Shown here one piece after another: positions 34,682 to 51,549 of a DNA stretch of 64,000 nucleotides. The DNA comes from Flaccisagitta enflata. Taxonomy: Eukaryota > Chaetognatha > Sagittoidea > Aphragmophora. A program made the position numbers and the translations under genes. The DNA lies in NCBI GenBank assembly GCA_965153355.1, contig OZ231126.1, positions 63,674,001 to 63,738,000 on the forward strand, given 5' to 3'. The notes under the pieces were generated by a model, which worked only from the letters and a program-made list of their open reading frames with translations, made no database searches and was not told where the DNA came from. Each line of letters begins with the position of its first letter. Position 1 is the first letter of the stretch.

Positions 34682-34988
34682 GAAGAAGATGAAGAAGATG
34701 AAGAAAAAGAATAAGAGAAAGAGAAATAAAAAGAAGAAAAAGAGGAGGAAGAAGAAGAAGGAGAAGAAGAAGGAGAAGGAGAAAGAGAAAGAGAAGAAGA
34801 AGAAGAAACTATGTATTTCAGAAAAAAGATATCAGTACTACGTAAGTTCAAGCGAGTAAAAAGGAAGGAGAAGAAGCATAAGAAGAAACGGAAGATTAAG
34901 AAGAAGAAAAAGAAAAAGAAAAAGAAAAAGAAAAAGAAAAAGAAAAAGAAAAAGAAAAAAGAAAGAAAAAGAACTAGTCATCGCACAT
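34545..34988 (+). repeat. Duplicated block and GAA/GAAAAA arrays
   Basis: A block of about 60 bp (containing GATATCAGTACTA and AAAAAGGAAGGAGAAGAAG) occurs at about 34555-34610 and again at 34813-34870 in the same orientation. Each copy is followed by a purine array: GAA at 34603-34805, AAAAAG at 34890-34975. The spacing suggests a tandem duplication that included the first array. Confidence 0.8.
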
Positions 34989-35504
34989 GGTCAGCGGTAC
35001 CCGATGCCCTGCTGAGTGATCCAGTGAAGAAGTGGAGTGAGAGCAGGGCAGTGGCCCTAAAGGGCCGATGTCCTGTAGAACACAGGGGGGAATTTCGAGA
35101 CGTCCGTCGGTCCTGAGGGGGCTCTAGATGGCTGATTTATGCCACTGAAGGCATATCTGAGGGTTGGAGGGCATAATTAAGGCTTGGAGAGCAGATTTGA
35201 GGTTTGGCGCGCTAGTTTTAAGCTTGGAGGGCTGATTGAAGGTCTGGAGGGCAGATTTGAGGTGTGGGAGGCAGATTTAGGGCATGGGAGGGGGGCTGAT
35301 TTAAAGCCAAGAGGGCTGATTTTAGGCCTGGAGGGCTAATTGAGTCGTGGGAGGGCTACTTTTAGGCCTTGATGGTCAACGGGGGGGGGGTAGGTGGACG
35401 GACGTACGGAAGGATGGAAGGACGGATGGATGGACGTACGTCTCAAAATTCCCCCCTGTGTTCTACAGGACATCGGCCCTTTGGGGCCGCTGCCCAAAAA
35501 GGAA
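34989..35504 (+). mobile_element. Family F hairpin-ended element, copy 2
   Basis: The head is GGTCAGCGGTACCCGATGCCCTGCT. Inverted hairpin blocks with GATGTCCTGTAGAACACAGG lie at about 35044-35096 and 35452-35500. The interior is a degenerate 20-24-bp tandem of GGAGGGCTGATTTAAGGC units plus a GGAC-rich stretch. The tail is GGGGCCGCTGCCCA then AAAA. Confidence 0.82.
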
Positions 35505-35573
35505 AAGAAAAAGAAGAAGCAAAAGAAGAAGATCGGAAGATTGTGAAAAGGAACAGTAGTGGGGTAAATGATA

Positions 35574-36000
35574 AACAAGGCCGGATACACAGGCCAAGAC
35601 GGTGCGCCGGGCATTAATAATTGTTAGACCTATCCCTAGCTCCATCAGACCTATCCCTTGCTCTATCAGACCTATCCCTAGCTCTATCAGACCTATCCCA
35701 AGCTCTATCAGGCTCTAGCAGACTTATCCGAGCTCTATCAGACCTATCCCGAGCTCTATTAGACCTATCCCCACACCTATACGACCTATCACCAGACTTA
35801 ACCGACCTATCCCCAGCTCGTAGCTGATTAGTTTTGTGAATGAAATGAAAAGCATCATCAATGACGAACAAAATGATTTTTCAATTGAACATCAAACATT
35901 TTCAGCATCAAACATTTTCAGCAATTTTTCATTCGAGCGTGACCGACGGATGGACGGACAGACAGAGCCTCTTATAGAGGTGCTATGGCGCATCTTAGAA
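35574..36000 (+). mobile_element. CGR element, subfamily C, with 24-bp minisatellite interior
   Basis: The head is AACAAGGCCGGATACACAGG with the internal motif GGTGCGCCGGGC. The interior (35622-35822) is about eight 24-bp units of CAGACCTATCCCTAGCTCTAT. The tail is CCTCTTATAGAGGTGC..GCGCATCTTA, a slightly damaged hairpin. The internal GGTGCGC is the inverted repeat of the expected GCGCACC arm. Confidence 0.72.
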
Positions 36001-36035
36001 TCATCCTAGCATATTTCCAGTGATTCTTTTCGAGA

Positions 36036-36113
36036 TTTTCAACTCGAGCGTTACCGACCGACCAACAGACAGAGCTAGTTATACTTATAGAGGTGCTATA
36101 GCGCACCTAAAAA
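36036..36113 (+). mobile_element. CGR element, subfamily C, tail fragment
   Basis: Only the tail half remains: CTCGAGCGTTACCGACCG, then CTTATAGAGGTGC TATA GCGCACCT and AAAAA. The AGGTGC/GCACCT stem is perfect, a clear example of compensated change against the AGTCGCG/CGCGACT stem. Confidence 0.8.
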
Positions 36114-36146
36114 TTCGATTTGAAAATAAGAAAAGAAAGTTATGAA

Positions 36147-36230
36147 AGAAGAAGAAGAAGAAGAAGAAGAAGAAGATGATGAAGAGGGAGATGAAGATGA
36201 AGATGAAGAAGAAAAAGAAGAAGAAGAAGA
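36147..36230 (+). repeat. (GAA/GAT)n microsatellite
   Basis: Imperfect GAA and GAT units ending next to a CGR head. Confidence 0.93.
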
Positions 36231-36233
36231 ATT

Positions 36234-36395
36234 AACAAGGCCAGATACACGGCAATCCAGTCGCGGACGGTTGGGCAGGAGCAGTAATGCAAAAACCGCT
36301 CGGAATTCAAACATGTGACCTACCGACCGACATACCGACCTACCAACCTACTGACCGACACGGCATGGTGTAGAGTCGCGTGCCCGCGACTAAAA
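36234..36395 (+). mobile_element. CGR element, intermediate A/B subfamily, intact
   Basis: The head is AACAAGGCCAGATACACGGC, internal motif AGTCGCGGACGGTTGGGC, tail AGTCGCG TGCC CGCGACT then AAAA. The 7-bp stem is perfect. Confidence 0.88.
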
Positions 36396-36908
36396 GTAGT
36401 AAAACGAAAACGATGAGTTTCACGTCTCAAGATACCCGAAATTCGGCGAAGATATTTACTCGCCCATGAGCTTCTTCCTTCGTCATGATGCAATGCGCTT
36501 CTGTTTTGTGATTTGTATCCCGTAACTAATGCCATTGGATTTCACTGTATTGTATAGTGCCAAGCTGCCAATGTACTAGTTTGAAATGAAAAAAAAAAGA
36601 ATATTTTGTAAGAAAATTGAAATCCTTTTACTTGAACGATTTATGATATGACATGCGCAGTTTGTTTTTGCAACGCGAGTGAAATGTAGGAACGCGACAT
36701 CTGAAATGAGGATTTGCGCATTCATTCAAGAAAGGATGTTTATGTTTATGAGACGGGGAATGATTGATCATTCTTTCTTGAACAATGAGTATCATCTACA
36801 TCTAGTTTTGTCTTGTTGGTTATGTCTAGAAATGCTTTGACCTGAACATCCGTGATCATGATCTTAAATTGACGGCTATATTTGAATATATATGTGACTT
36901 ATTATTGT
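36396..36908. other. Unique sequence, nothing recognised
   Basis: AT-rich single-copy sequence with no supported gene. Confidence 0.5.
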
Positions 36909-36955
36909 CCTCTTTTTGCACTGTATGCCTAATAGGCATACAGTGCAAAAAGAGG
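36909..36955. repeat. Perfect 23-bp inverted repeat with 1-base centre
   Basis: The arms 36909-36931 and 36933-36955 are exact complements (outer end CCTCTTTTTGCACTG, inner end TATGCCTA) with a single A between them. There are no mismatches. Nothing about its flanks suggests a transposon. Confidence 0.9.
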
Positions 36956-38859
36956 ATTTTGAGTGTTTTACTAAGGTTACATCCAATATGTCAATGTCAG
37001 TATGTCAATGTGCTAGTTAAGCATGTTCTTACGTTCATGAATGGCATTTGACAATGATTTTAGGACGGCGTGCATTTGAAAGCAACATTTAGATGGTCAG
37101 CTTCCAAATTGGCTTAATTCAAGATAGTGATGAATTGGTGAAAATAGTAATCATGAAGTAATGAAGTTTATTCTAAGCCAGAGAAGTCCAAGGTTTGTTT
37201 GTGAAGACTGACAGAGCTTAAAATAAGGGATTTTAGGATTTGTTTCAAGCCTTTGAAAGTGGATTTCAAATCAGGGCCAATTTGCATTCAGCTTCAAAAG
37301 GCTAGATATACAGGAAACAGACATACATACAAAATTTTGTTTTTTCATTTTATAGGATAGCATTTTTTTGCCATCATTTAAAAAAAGATGATAATGGCTT
37401 GATTGAGCTTTTATATATTTTTTATTCTTTCGACTGTATTTCTAACTTTTATCATTTAAAAGATAATTCTTTTGAATTTTGTCATGAAAATTGTAAAAAA
37501 TTTTTTTTTTCAGAAAAAATTAATTTGTCAAATTTGTTGTGTATTTTTAGCTCTGAGCAGTAATTTCAGTTTACTCTAATCATATCAAGAGATAGTTATT
37601 AGTCACCATATGTCAGATTGTCTCTAAACTCATATCCTAATTTATTACCGTCACCGGAATATCCATTGCTTCAGCCATTAAAAAGAGGTTCCATTACCCA
37701 AATAATGAGGCATATATCAACATGCCTCCTAAGATATGCAGAATACCTTCGGGTTCATTTCACTCAAACTTGATATCGGTATGACTGTCCTTAAAAAAAT
37801 GCCCGTTTTGGCCCAAAATGATCATTTTTGGCTGTTTTCAGCCTATAGACCCTACTTAAAACTGGTCAATTGAGCTGAAATTTAAAAGCACATGTAGCTA
37901 CATCCTATTTGCCATTCCTAGAAAGATCATGACATTTTTCCAAATTTTAGGTACCCGAAACCCCAAAAAATCATTTTTTCAACGATACTAGGCATTAAAA
38001 AATAAGCATTTACCCTCCTTAATTTTGTCGGATTTTGATGAAATTTGAGCTGGAACTAACAAACATTATGAACTACCATCTTGCAAAATTTCATGAAAAT
38101 TTGACATCATTAAGGTGCCCAAAATGGACTTCAAAGTCAAAACACGACATTTCGAATTCATGAAAATTTGACTTTTATGTGGGGACAATGACAAATTATG
38201 CACGGGATAGATCAACCATGACCCAAAAATTGTGGTTTGGATTGTTGTTGATCTCCGAAAAAGATTTCAACCCTTGTTTAATATTTTTAGCCTATCAAAA
38301 AAAAATAAAAAAATTTGCTTTTATTATTTTATAAATTGTTTCTTTTTTGAAAAGAAATTTGAGTAACTCCTGAACAAAAAAAGATTTTGCATTGAAATTT
38401 TCTGCAATAACACCTCTTATCCTATTTAACAAGATGGCAAAAAAAGATTATAAAAATATAACGTTCATTTTTTTCACCCTTTGACCCTCTAAATTTCATG
38501 TTCGTGTACACCGTGACTTACACGAGGTCCGCTCGAATGGGGTTGTGCTTGATGGTCAAATGTACGGAACCGCCGGCAGGCCTAACCAACTAACCGACCC
38601 ACTGCCCTTTCATCAGAACCACTAAAAAGAACTCATCACTCATTGTCTCAAGTTAGCCCCCAGCAACGGAATTTGGAAGAGTTTGAGAAAAGGAAAAAAA
38701 ACGGTTTTCCTACGACAATCGATTCGGAATGATTTCTTTGCGCCCAGCGTGTGGTATGACGTTTGTTCAATAATGAATAAAAGAAAAGATCATCTCGCTT
38801 CCTCTTTCTTCCCCGTTTTGTCTTCCTCTCTGCAGGCTCGGTCTCCCTATCTCTCTTTA

Positions 38860-38860
<1 letters not shown>
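36956..38860. other. 1.9 kb AT-rich unique sequence
   Basis: No frame with gene character. The tone of the 37700-38500 part (many CAAAATTTCATGAAAATTTGA-like words) resembles the satellite-type sequence near 7.4-9.7 kb and 53-59 kb, but I could not align it to either. Confidence 0.45.
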
Positions 38861-39399
<539 letters not shown>

Positions 39400-39607
39400 T
39401 CGTTCTTTTTTTTATATTCAGCTTTTGGTCACTGGTGACAAATACAAGTGAGGAGGAGGGAAAATAGCGCGGAGAGAAGCAGCAAAACTGACAAAGAAGA
39501 GAGAATGAACAATTGGATGAGTGGACGGTGGGACATTTATCCCCTGGGACCACTCATATGCCGAGGATGAGCAGCTTTGACGCGTGGGTTTGTATTTGTT
39601 GTCCCAG

Positions 39608-39608
<1 letters not shown>

Positions 39609-39703
<95 letters not shown>
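39609..39703 (+). repeat. (GA)n microsatellite
   Basis: A perfect GA run of about 95 bp. Confidence 0.96.
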
Positions 39704-39705
<2 letters not shown>

Positions 39706-40204
39706 AACAGAAAGATACAGGGATTAAAGAAGGAACACCGCCATTGTATTAAGTCTCTTTCAAACAAAATGGACGGATAAGAACTTCTAAACTGAACCTT
39801 CGAACAGCATTTTGACCTTGTTCGGAGTCTCTCCTATTTTGAAAGTGTTCCATAAAACAAGCAGATCTTCAACATCGACTGAATTGAATGACAAAGACTA
39901 AGACACCTGGAATATGATGATTAAGTTTGTGTAGAATCAAAAATTTAAAAGTCTATCTTTAAATCACATTAAATGTCGTTCTTTTTTCGTTCTTTCGTCA
40001 CTTCTTTTGAATCACGACCAGTACCAAGGCCGGGTGCTCTCCATCATCATCATTTCGCGCTTAAATCGTCCCCGGCGTAACCGAAAACGGATTGAAATCC
40101 TAATCCAAAAGCCCGAAAAACCAAATCACTAGTCTCCCCAAACCCCACATCAGTAAAAACGGACTAAAAGGGCAAAGAACTCCGACAACTCCGAGCCCGG
40201 GATC

Positions 40205-40605
40205 TCGGGAGTGTGATTGCCACTGCCTTTGCCACCGCATTCGCCACAACCACCATCATCGCCACCTCCGCCACCATCATCGCCGCCACCGCCGCCATCA
40301 CCATCACCGCCGCTACAACCCCTATCACCGCATTCGCCACAGCCACCATCATCGCCGCTACAACCACTATCACCGCATTCGCCACAGCCACCATCATTGC
40401 CGCCACCGCCACCATCACCGCATTCGCCACAACCTCCATCACCGCATTCGCCACAGCCACCATCATTGCCGCCACCGCCACCATCACCGCATTCGCCACA
40501 ACCTCCATCACCGCATTCGCCACAGCCACCATCATTGCATTCGCCACAACCACCATCCCCAGTGCCACAACCACCACCACCGCCGCCGCCACCGCCTCAA
40601 ATCTG
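40205..40605 (+). repeat. GC-rich minisatellite of CCRCCATCAYCGC-type units
   Basis: Higher-order repeat made of ATTCGCCACA(A/G)CC and ACCATCATCGCC blocks. A unit of about 69 bp recurs near 40372-40440 and 40441-40509. All units are multiples of three, so long Ala/Thr/Ile, Pro/Ser and Val/Ala/Met frames are open in several frames at once. I see no start, splice or domain evidence for coding. Confidence 0.88.
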
Positions 40606-40609
40606 ATCG

Positions 40610-40936
40610 TGCCAAAGAGCAAAAAGTACACGCGCTCTTGGGTCTATTTGTGACGTGTGCACGCACCCACAAGTACATGCGCCCGCATGAGTCTCTCTCT
40701 CGCGCGCGCTCCAGAATGAGAAGAAAAAGAGCTAACGAGGAAGAAATGAAAAATTGGAATCGAAATGATCTAACGAGAGGGGAGGAGCCGGAATGAAGCC
40801 AGAATGACTTTTGCCAGAATGAAATGTGGAATTGTGGATCGACGGGTGAAGCGGAAGGACCAAAGATCTATTGATAAGGGGAGAGCGGGGCGAGAGTGGC
40901 AGTGGGAGCAGTGATCATGTGAATGAATGCATAAAG
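40610..40936. other. Unique sequence, nothing recognised
   Basis: No gene or repeat copy recognised. Confidence 0.5.
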
Positions 40937-41103
40937 AACAAGTGACGCGGGGTCCCAAGTCCCCCACTCACAAGCACAAAAGCATCTTTAACGCTCCTTT
41001 CCACACTTTTCGACTCATGTTCACGGACAAACGGATCGACAGACGGATGGATGGACGGACGGACGGACAAAGCCTCTCATAGTTTCGTGTCCGCAACTAA
41101 AAA
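40937..41103 (+). mobile_element. CGR element, subfamily B2
   Basis: The head is AACAAGTGACGCGGGGTC, followed by a diverged interior and about ten GGAC/GGAT tetramers. The tail is AGTTTCGTGTCCGCAACTAAAA, where one stem pair is lost. Confidence 0.78.
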
Positions 41104-41164
41104 GTGAATATTGAAAATGAGAGGATGACTGGAGACAAAAGAGAAAAATCTGAACAGTATCTGG

Positions 41165-42472
41165 GTCCGCGACGGAAGGGGGTTAAAGATCACCAATTCC
41201 GTAAGATCACTATGACCAAAAGATCGCTAACCCTGTAAGTTTGCCAAAACTATAAGTCTTTACATTTAGAGCCGCCATACAAAGTTTCATGCAAATCCGT
41301 TGAAAAATGACAAAGTTATGCACGTTTTTCACTCCTAGGCTAGTAGGGTTGTTGGGTGGTAGGCTGGTTTAGATAAATAGTGTACGTATGTTGAGTTCTT
41401 CCATTTAGAGACTCCATACCAAGTTTCAACCAATTTGGTTGAAAAATGTCCAATTTATGTAAGTTTTTACTTTTAGGCCGGTAAGCTGGTTGGGTGGTAG
41501 GTTGGTTTGGCCGGTTAGCATGCTCAAACATAAATAAATCACATACACATGTGTTGAGTTCTTCCATTTAGAGAACCCATACCAAATTTCAACCAATTTG
41601 GTTGAAAAACGCCAAAGATATGCACATTTTTCACTTTTTGGCTGGTAGGCTGGTTGGGTGGTAGGCTGGTTTGACAGGATAAATAATGCGCATATGTTGA
41701 GTTCTTCCATTTAGAGACCCCATACCAAGTTTCAACCAAATTAGTTGAAAAAAATAAAGTTAGCAGTTTTTTCACTTTAGGCCGGTTGGCTGGTTGGGTG
41801 GTAGGTCGGTTTGGCCGGTTAGCATGCTCAAATGCATATAAATCACATACACATGTTGAGTATTCCATTTAGAGACTCCATACCAAATTTCAACCAAATC
41901 GGTTGAAAATGTCAAAGTTATGCATGTTTTTCACTTTTAGCCAGTAGGCTGGTTGGGTGGTAGGCTGGTTTGACAGGATAAATAGTGCGCATATGTTGAG
42001 TTCTTCCATTTAGAGACCCCATACCAAGTTTCAACCAAATTAGTAGAAAATGCCAAAGTTATGCAAGTTTTTCACTTTTAGGCCGGTTGCTGGTTATGGT
42101 AGGTCGGTTGGTCTGTTAGCATGCTCAATGCATATGCAATCATATACATATGTTGAGTCCTTCCATTTAGAGACTCCATACCAAATTTCAGCCAAATTGG
42201 TTGAAAAATGCTAAAGTTATGCACATTTTTCTCTTTCAGGCCGGTAGGCTGGTTGGGCCGGTTGGGTTGGTCGGATCACAAAAATGGGATAGGATGTAAA
42301 GCGCCTTAACCTAGTACAACTTCCCACCAAATATGAACCAAATCGGTCAAAGCATAAAAAAGTTATCCATTTTTTAAAATCCGTGACGACGACAACGACG
42401 ACAACGACAACGACGACGACACCCACCCGCCTTGAATTATAGTCCGCGTCGGAATGATATTCCGTCGCGGAC
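41165..42472 (+). mobile_element. Hairpin-ended element filled with ~150-bp satellite
   Basis: The left end is GTCCGCGACGGAA. The right end is a 31-nt hairpin (42442-42472): GTCCGCG T CGGAAT, GAT loop, ATTCCG T CGCGGAC, followed by AAAAAG. Its right arm is the exact inverted repeat of the left end. Inside are about six and a half units marked by TTGAGTTCTTCCATTTAGAG near 41391, 41554, 41697, 41852, 41995 and 42154, with spacing alternating about 160 and 143 bp, so the true unit is a dimer of about 300 bp. A GAC/AAC microsatellite (42385-42420) precedes the hairpin. Confidence 0.8.
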
Positions 42473-42479
42473 AAAAAGA

Positions 42480-43911
42480 GAGAGGAAGGCTTTAGAATAA
42501 ATGGATGATTGAAGAACAAGAATTCATTGACAAGCAAAAGGATGATATAGACGGTTATGGACGTGACAGATGTCCCTACATCCTTTTTGCAGCGATTTCT
42601 AATCTAATACAGATACATGGTAGGGGAGAATGTTCATCAGATGGACAAATAGACCAACATGGGACTGAGTTATACCATCTTGGCCATAAATATAAGTACA
42701 GTAGGTACATAAGTTGAATTATTGACTATAAATGAGTATCAAATATATCAGACTGCATTTAATTTTTAGTATGACTATGTTGGGCTTCCACCACTACCTG
42801 CATTTACTTTGGCATTGACTCGTAGAGAGACTGGAGGTATTCTTGACTCAAAACTTGAGTGGTGTTGTTTCAAACCATTTATGCGATTCATTTCAGCCCT
42901 GTTGTTTTCCTCTGCATCTGCAGGTTTTTTGTTTGAATCTTTAAGTTCTCAATTGGATTGAGATCCAAATTGATGTGGGCTAACCTTAGATGAGCTTAAC
43001 TTGTCGATCTTACAGTATATTTGGCGCAGTGTGGCAGTGCGCCATTTTCCATAAACTAAAAAAAAATCATCAATCCATATTTGCAAAAGGCAAATGTTTT
43101 ATTCATTTAGCTCTCATTTCTAAACGAATAAAGGATACAGGAACCAGCTTGGTCTCATATGATAGATTTTTTGAAGATGTAAATTCTGAAAAAAAATCAT
43201 CTCTGTGCGATTAAAATTGAGCGAGTTATGACACTTTAAAGCTGTGCTTATATTCATGGCCAAGATGGTAACGTCTTTTAGAGTATGCGTAGTCATACGG
43301 AGGAGGAAACTTGATATGAAGATTGTGTTGACTTTAAGCTAAACAGCGTGAGCAGTTGTGTACGCTTGAATGAGCAGCAAAGCTCTCCAGGGAGCAAATA
43401 AAAGCGCCGCGTTGATGCAGTTAAGTCCCAGGGGATGATTTCGAAATGTCAATGGTTGAGGAACTTAAGTCATGCGGAGTGATATGAGGCTGCTACCCAG
43501 TGATTTTCTTATCATTTTCTCTTCCTTTTCCCTTTTTTTGCTTTTCCGCGCTGACGCCTTTTTTTGATCCACTGCATCGCGTCAATCACACGCACTTTGG
43601 TATGAGAATGGACAGTTTTAGGTAGTTGATGAGAAGAAATATTCAATGATCCTCTTTTCTGCGCCAGCGTTAATCAGCGTAAGTAACACTTGAATACTAG
43701 CCTCATACTTTCTCTTTTGAATGTTCTTTCTGTGGTGCACTTTGCTTCAAGGTCCTCAACATTGTCCCACTTCTCTTTTGCCAGGTCCACCTCCTCCCCC
43801 TCCTTTTCTTCGTCCCTTCTTATCCTCAGGGCCAGGCAAGAAAGATTAACTAGTTTTCGATTCAAAAAAGGGGGAAACTCATCATCAGGATCAACTCGAC
43901 AGCGCCGTCGT

Positions 43912-43916
<5 letters not shown>
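42480..43916. other. 1.4 kb unique sequence without a supported gene
   Basis: Protein-like frames at 42505-42717 (plus) and 43674-43865 (minus) have weak or absent acceptors. A perfect plus-strand donor word (GTAAGT) occurs at 43679, but no exon ending there could be defined. Confidence 0.4.
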
Positions 43917-44282
<366 letters not shown>

Positions 44283-44547
44283 GACAGAGAGTGACATAGA
44301 GTGACAGAGAGTGACAGAGTGACAGAGAGTTAAAAAGACAGAATGGAGAGATGGCCGATGTTGGTTATTTAGTAAATAATCCATACCTAAACTGCTGTTG
44401 CGTTGGATCAATGAATAAGACATGTTCCATTACATACAGAAGCATCCTCTAATGAAAATATGAAAATAAATGGAGCCGATGATTGATGCAGGACAAGCTC
44501 CTTCAATGCATCATGGCCAAAAAAGGCAACGCAATGGTTGATCCATT

Positions 44548-44553
44548 TTTATT
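44548..44553 (-). terminator. Polyadenylation signal of the secreted-protein gene
   Basis: AATAAA on the minus strand, 59 bp after the stop codon at 44613. A T-rich stretch (TTGCCTTTTTTGG) follows about 20 bp further on, as expected for a cleavage site. Confidence 0.6.
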
Positions 44554-44612
44554 GTCAGTTCAAACATATGCATATGCGTATGCAGGCTAATAAATAGAGA
44601 CATTGCATTCTT

Positions 44613-47591
<2,979 letters not shown>

Positions 47592-47894
47592 TTTCGGTTG
47601 TTGTTGTTGTTGTTGTTGTTGTTGCTATTTTCCTTATTTCCTTGTTTCTTTTCCAAATGAAGGCGATGGTGAATAATTTAAAACTTTCCCAAGTGAGGCT
47701 TTGGTTGTGTGAGGCGAATAAACTAGGTTCCAACTGCTGAAAGAGCGTTGTTGTTATTCTTTTTTTCTCTTTTCTCTTTAGATTCTGCTTCAGCACATGA
47801 GGCTGCTGTTGTTGCTACGGATGTTGAAGTTGCTGCGACGATACACACAAAAGCGCACAAATTCACCCAGACCGATGTGCAGGAGTGGGTGAGC

Positions 47895-47930
47895 TAGTGA
47901 GGCGCACACTCGATGGGACTATATTTATAT
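47895..47930 (-). promoter_or_regulatory. Core promoter: TATA box and initiator
   Basis: On the minus strand TATAAATAT lies at 47929-47921, and TCACTA, an initiator match, has its A at 47898. The spacing from the first T of the TATA box to that A is 31 bp, the standard distance in animal core promoters. The following first exon has a signal-peptide start codon, which supports the call. Confidence 0.6.
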
Positions 47931-48152
47931 TCACGAGGTTGACACAGGCTTTAGGCTTACTTGCATGCTAATCACCCCGACGACGGCCATTAAACCCTTT
48001 CCACAGCTGAACCTCTCTTCTCGCTCGGGCGGCGTCACCGGGCAAAACCGTTTCTCGCTTATTCTCTTTTTTCTCTTTTCCGATACACCGTTAAGTCGTC
48101 GTCACCGTCGATGTCGTCTCTATCGTTGACGCGTTTGATAACGTTATCGAAA

Positions 48153-48153
48153 C

Positions 48154-48244
<91 letters not shown>

Positions 48245-48245
48245 A
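48153..48245 (+). repeat. (GTT)n microsatellite
   Basis: About 31 perfect GTT units, about 220 bp upstream of the TATA box of the minus-strand gene. Confidence 0.96.
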
Positions 48246-49752
<1,507 letters not shown>

Positions 49753-50079
49753 AAAGAAAAAAACTTGTTTTGTGTCAAGCGAGGCTGTAAGAAATTGCGC
49801 TTGTTTGCCTTCTGAGTTGAAAAATTTGTCTGGAATCTGGAGACATGTGATCTCTTTGCCGTCTTCCGCGATTTTTCGTCGCTTTATTCTCTCCTTTTCT
49901 TTTTTTTACTTTATCTCCTTTTTCTTTCTTTTTTATTTCATCACTTATTTCCCTTTCTTTCTATTTATCATTACTCAAGTTTTCTTTTCTTTCATTCTTC
50001 CCTTCTTTTTTTTTCACTCCTTAGAACTTAGCCATTTGTTTCTCTTTATCATTACTCACATGTTTTCTTTTCTTTCTAG

Positions 50080-50136
50080 TCTGTTATACTGGCGATAGAT
50101 GATGAGGATGAAGTAGAGGATAAAGGAGGCAGATCT
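50080..50136 (+). CDS. Candidate internal exon, 57 nt, acidic
   Basis: Bounded by TTTTCTTTTCTTTCTAG and GTAAGTAAG, both close to the animal consensus. It is 57 nt long. Only the phase-0 frame is open, reading SVILAIDDEDEVEDKGGRS. The other frames stop within seven codons. The next downstream unique sequence with a phase-0 continuation is at 62065, beyond the nested inverted-repeat complex. No family is recognised. Confidence 0.5.
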
Positions 50137-50277
50137 GTAAGTAAGATTTACAATTCCATTAGAAGAAGAACTACGATTTAACTTATTGCGTTGCAAGGGT
50201 TACGTGTAAGTAGCTTAGATCGTTGGCGAGGATCAAAGGGTAAAGTATCGAAAATAAGATACACGCACTTGGCTGAG

Positions 50278-50730
50278 TAACAACGGGTTATTTTCTTCTG
50301 AGGCTCAATGTTGTTATTTGAAAGACGATATGAGGCTCAAACCGTTGCTAAACTGTTGTTATTTTTTTCTCATCAATCTTCTAATATAACGATTGATAAG
50401 GATATCTGTACCATCATTCCTTTCGCTGCTTTCTCTGGAATGACAGGGATCTAGGGAAGGAATGAAATAAAGGAGAACAACCATTCAAAATCAGGAACAA
50501 AATATTGTTCTATCTGAAATACAGTAGAAAAAGCCACCTCTTCTATGAAACCGCCAAATGTTACAAATGAAACGGAAATTATAGCAAATCTAAGAGAAAA
50601 GTTGTTATTAGTTGGACTTGAGGCTGAAATGTTGTTATATTTTTAATTTTCTGAGGCTGACGATGTTGCTAGAAATGTTCTTATTTTTTTTACATTTTGA
50701 GCCTCGACGTTGTTATAAAGAAGGTTGTTA
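50278..50730. mobile_element. 449-bp insertion flanked by TA, absent from the other arm
   Basis: The insertion is 50280-50728, with ends ACAAC and GTTGT and TA on both sides. Inside, GAGGCTCAA and GTTGTTAT words recur near both ends. The opposite arm of K (near 60726-60733) reads straight through from GGCTGAGTA to CAGCCGGAG, an empty site apart from a 2-bp difference. No coding capacity. Possibly a Tc1/mariner-superfamily MITE. Confidence 0.7.
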
Positions 50731-51549
50731 CTCCAGCCGGAGATCCTGGGAAAGCTCATTTCTGAGCTTTTGCTTTTTTCGCGTTTTTTTTTAATTTCCC
50801 ACGGCCATACATCCTCATCGAGTGGACTTATTCTTTTTTTTTAGAGAATTTTTGGGCAACAGCTATGTAGTAGAGAAAAACTGGGATGTAGGTATGGATT
50901 TTAATCTTTTTTTTCAGTTGGAGAAAAAATGAGCGATGAAAATCTCAGACATGGCACCCTTCGATTTTTTTCATTTTTCACTCAATCATAGATTTTGGGG
51001 TGGAGAATTCATTCAGATTGTCAAATCGCTTACAAGTCTTAAAAAAATAGGCAAAAATAAGCTTTTAAATTAATAAAAACTCAAAAATGAGCTTTTTGAC
51101 TCAAAAGCTTGACTTAACTGGGTTAGGTGCTCATAAAGCTCATTTCTGAGCTTTTCCAAGGCTCAAAGTTGAGCTTTTTCAGACTGAGTGTCATTTTATG
51201 CCTGAGCTTGCAATATTCACTTAAAACCACTTAGAATAAGATTCTGGACGACTTAATTTGTGGCTGGAGAAGGCCAGACACGGGCCTCTAAGATTGGGCA
51301 GGGGCAATGATACAGGAGGGCACATGGATCTGTGGGTAAAGATAACAACAATGTCAAGATAATCATATTTTACTTTTCTAACATCTTTTTCGTGAATTTT
51401 TGACAGTTGTATTTTACTTGTAATTTTTTACATTTTTTTTCGCATTTGAAAAAAAAATTTTGTTTCAGTTCTTAGTCGCTTTGTCCATCTGTTGGTCTGT
51501 TTGGCGTCCGTGGGTCTGGGAGTGTGGCCTAGCAATGACTGAGTAAAAA

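Noticed and set aside
40213-40653. Long Ala/Thr-rich, Pro/Ser-rich and Val/Ala/Met-rich frames in a GC-rich region
   Set aside because: The minisatellite unit lengths are multiples of three, so several frames on both strands stay open together. There is no domain or start evidence.
42505-42717. 70-codon plus-strand frame with ordinary composition
   Set aside because: No clear promoter, start context or splice sites; the frame is short enough to arise by chance.
43674-43865. Charged minus-strand frame ending at a TGA, considered as another exon of the secreted-protein gene
   Set aside because: It lies beyond the AATAAA at 44548, and its possible acceptor enters in phase 2, which does not match the phase-1 donor of exon 2.
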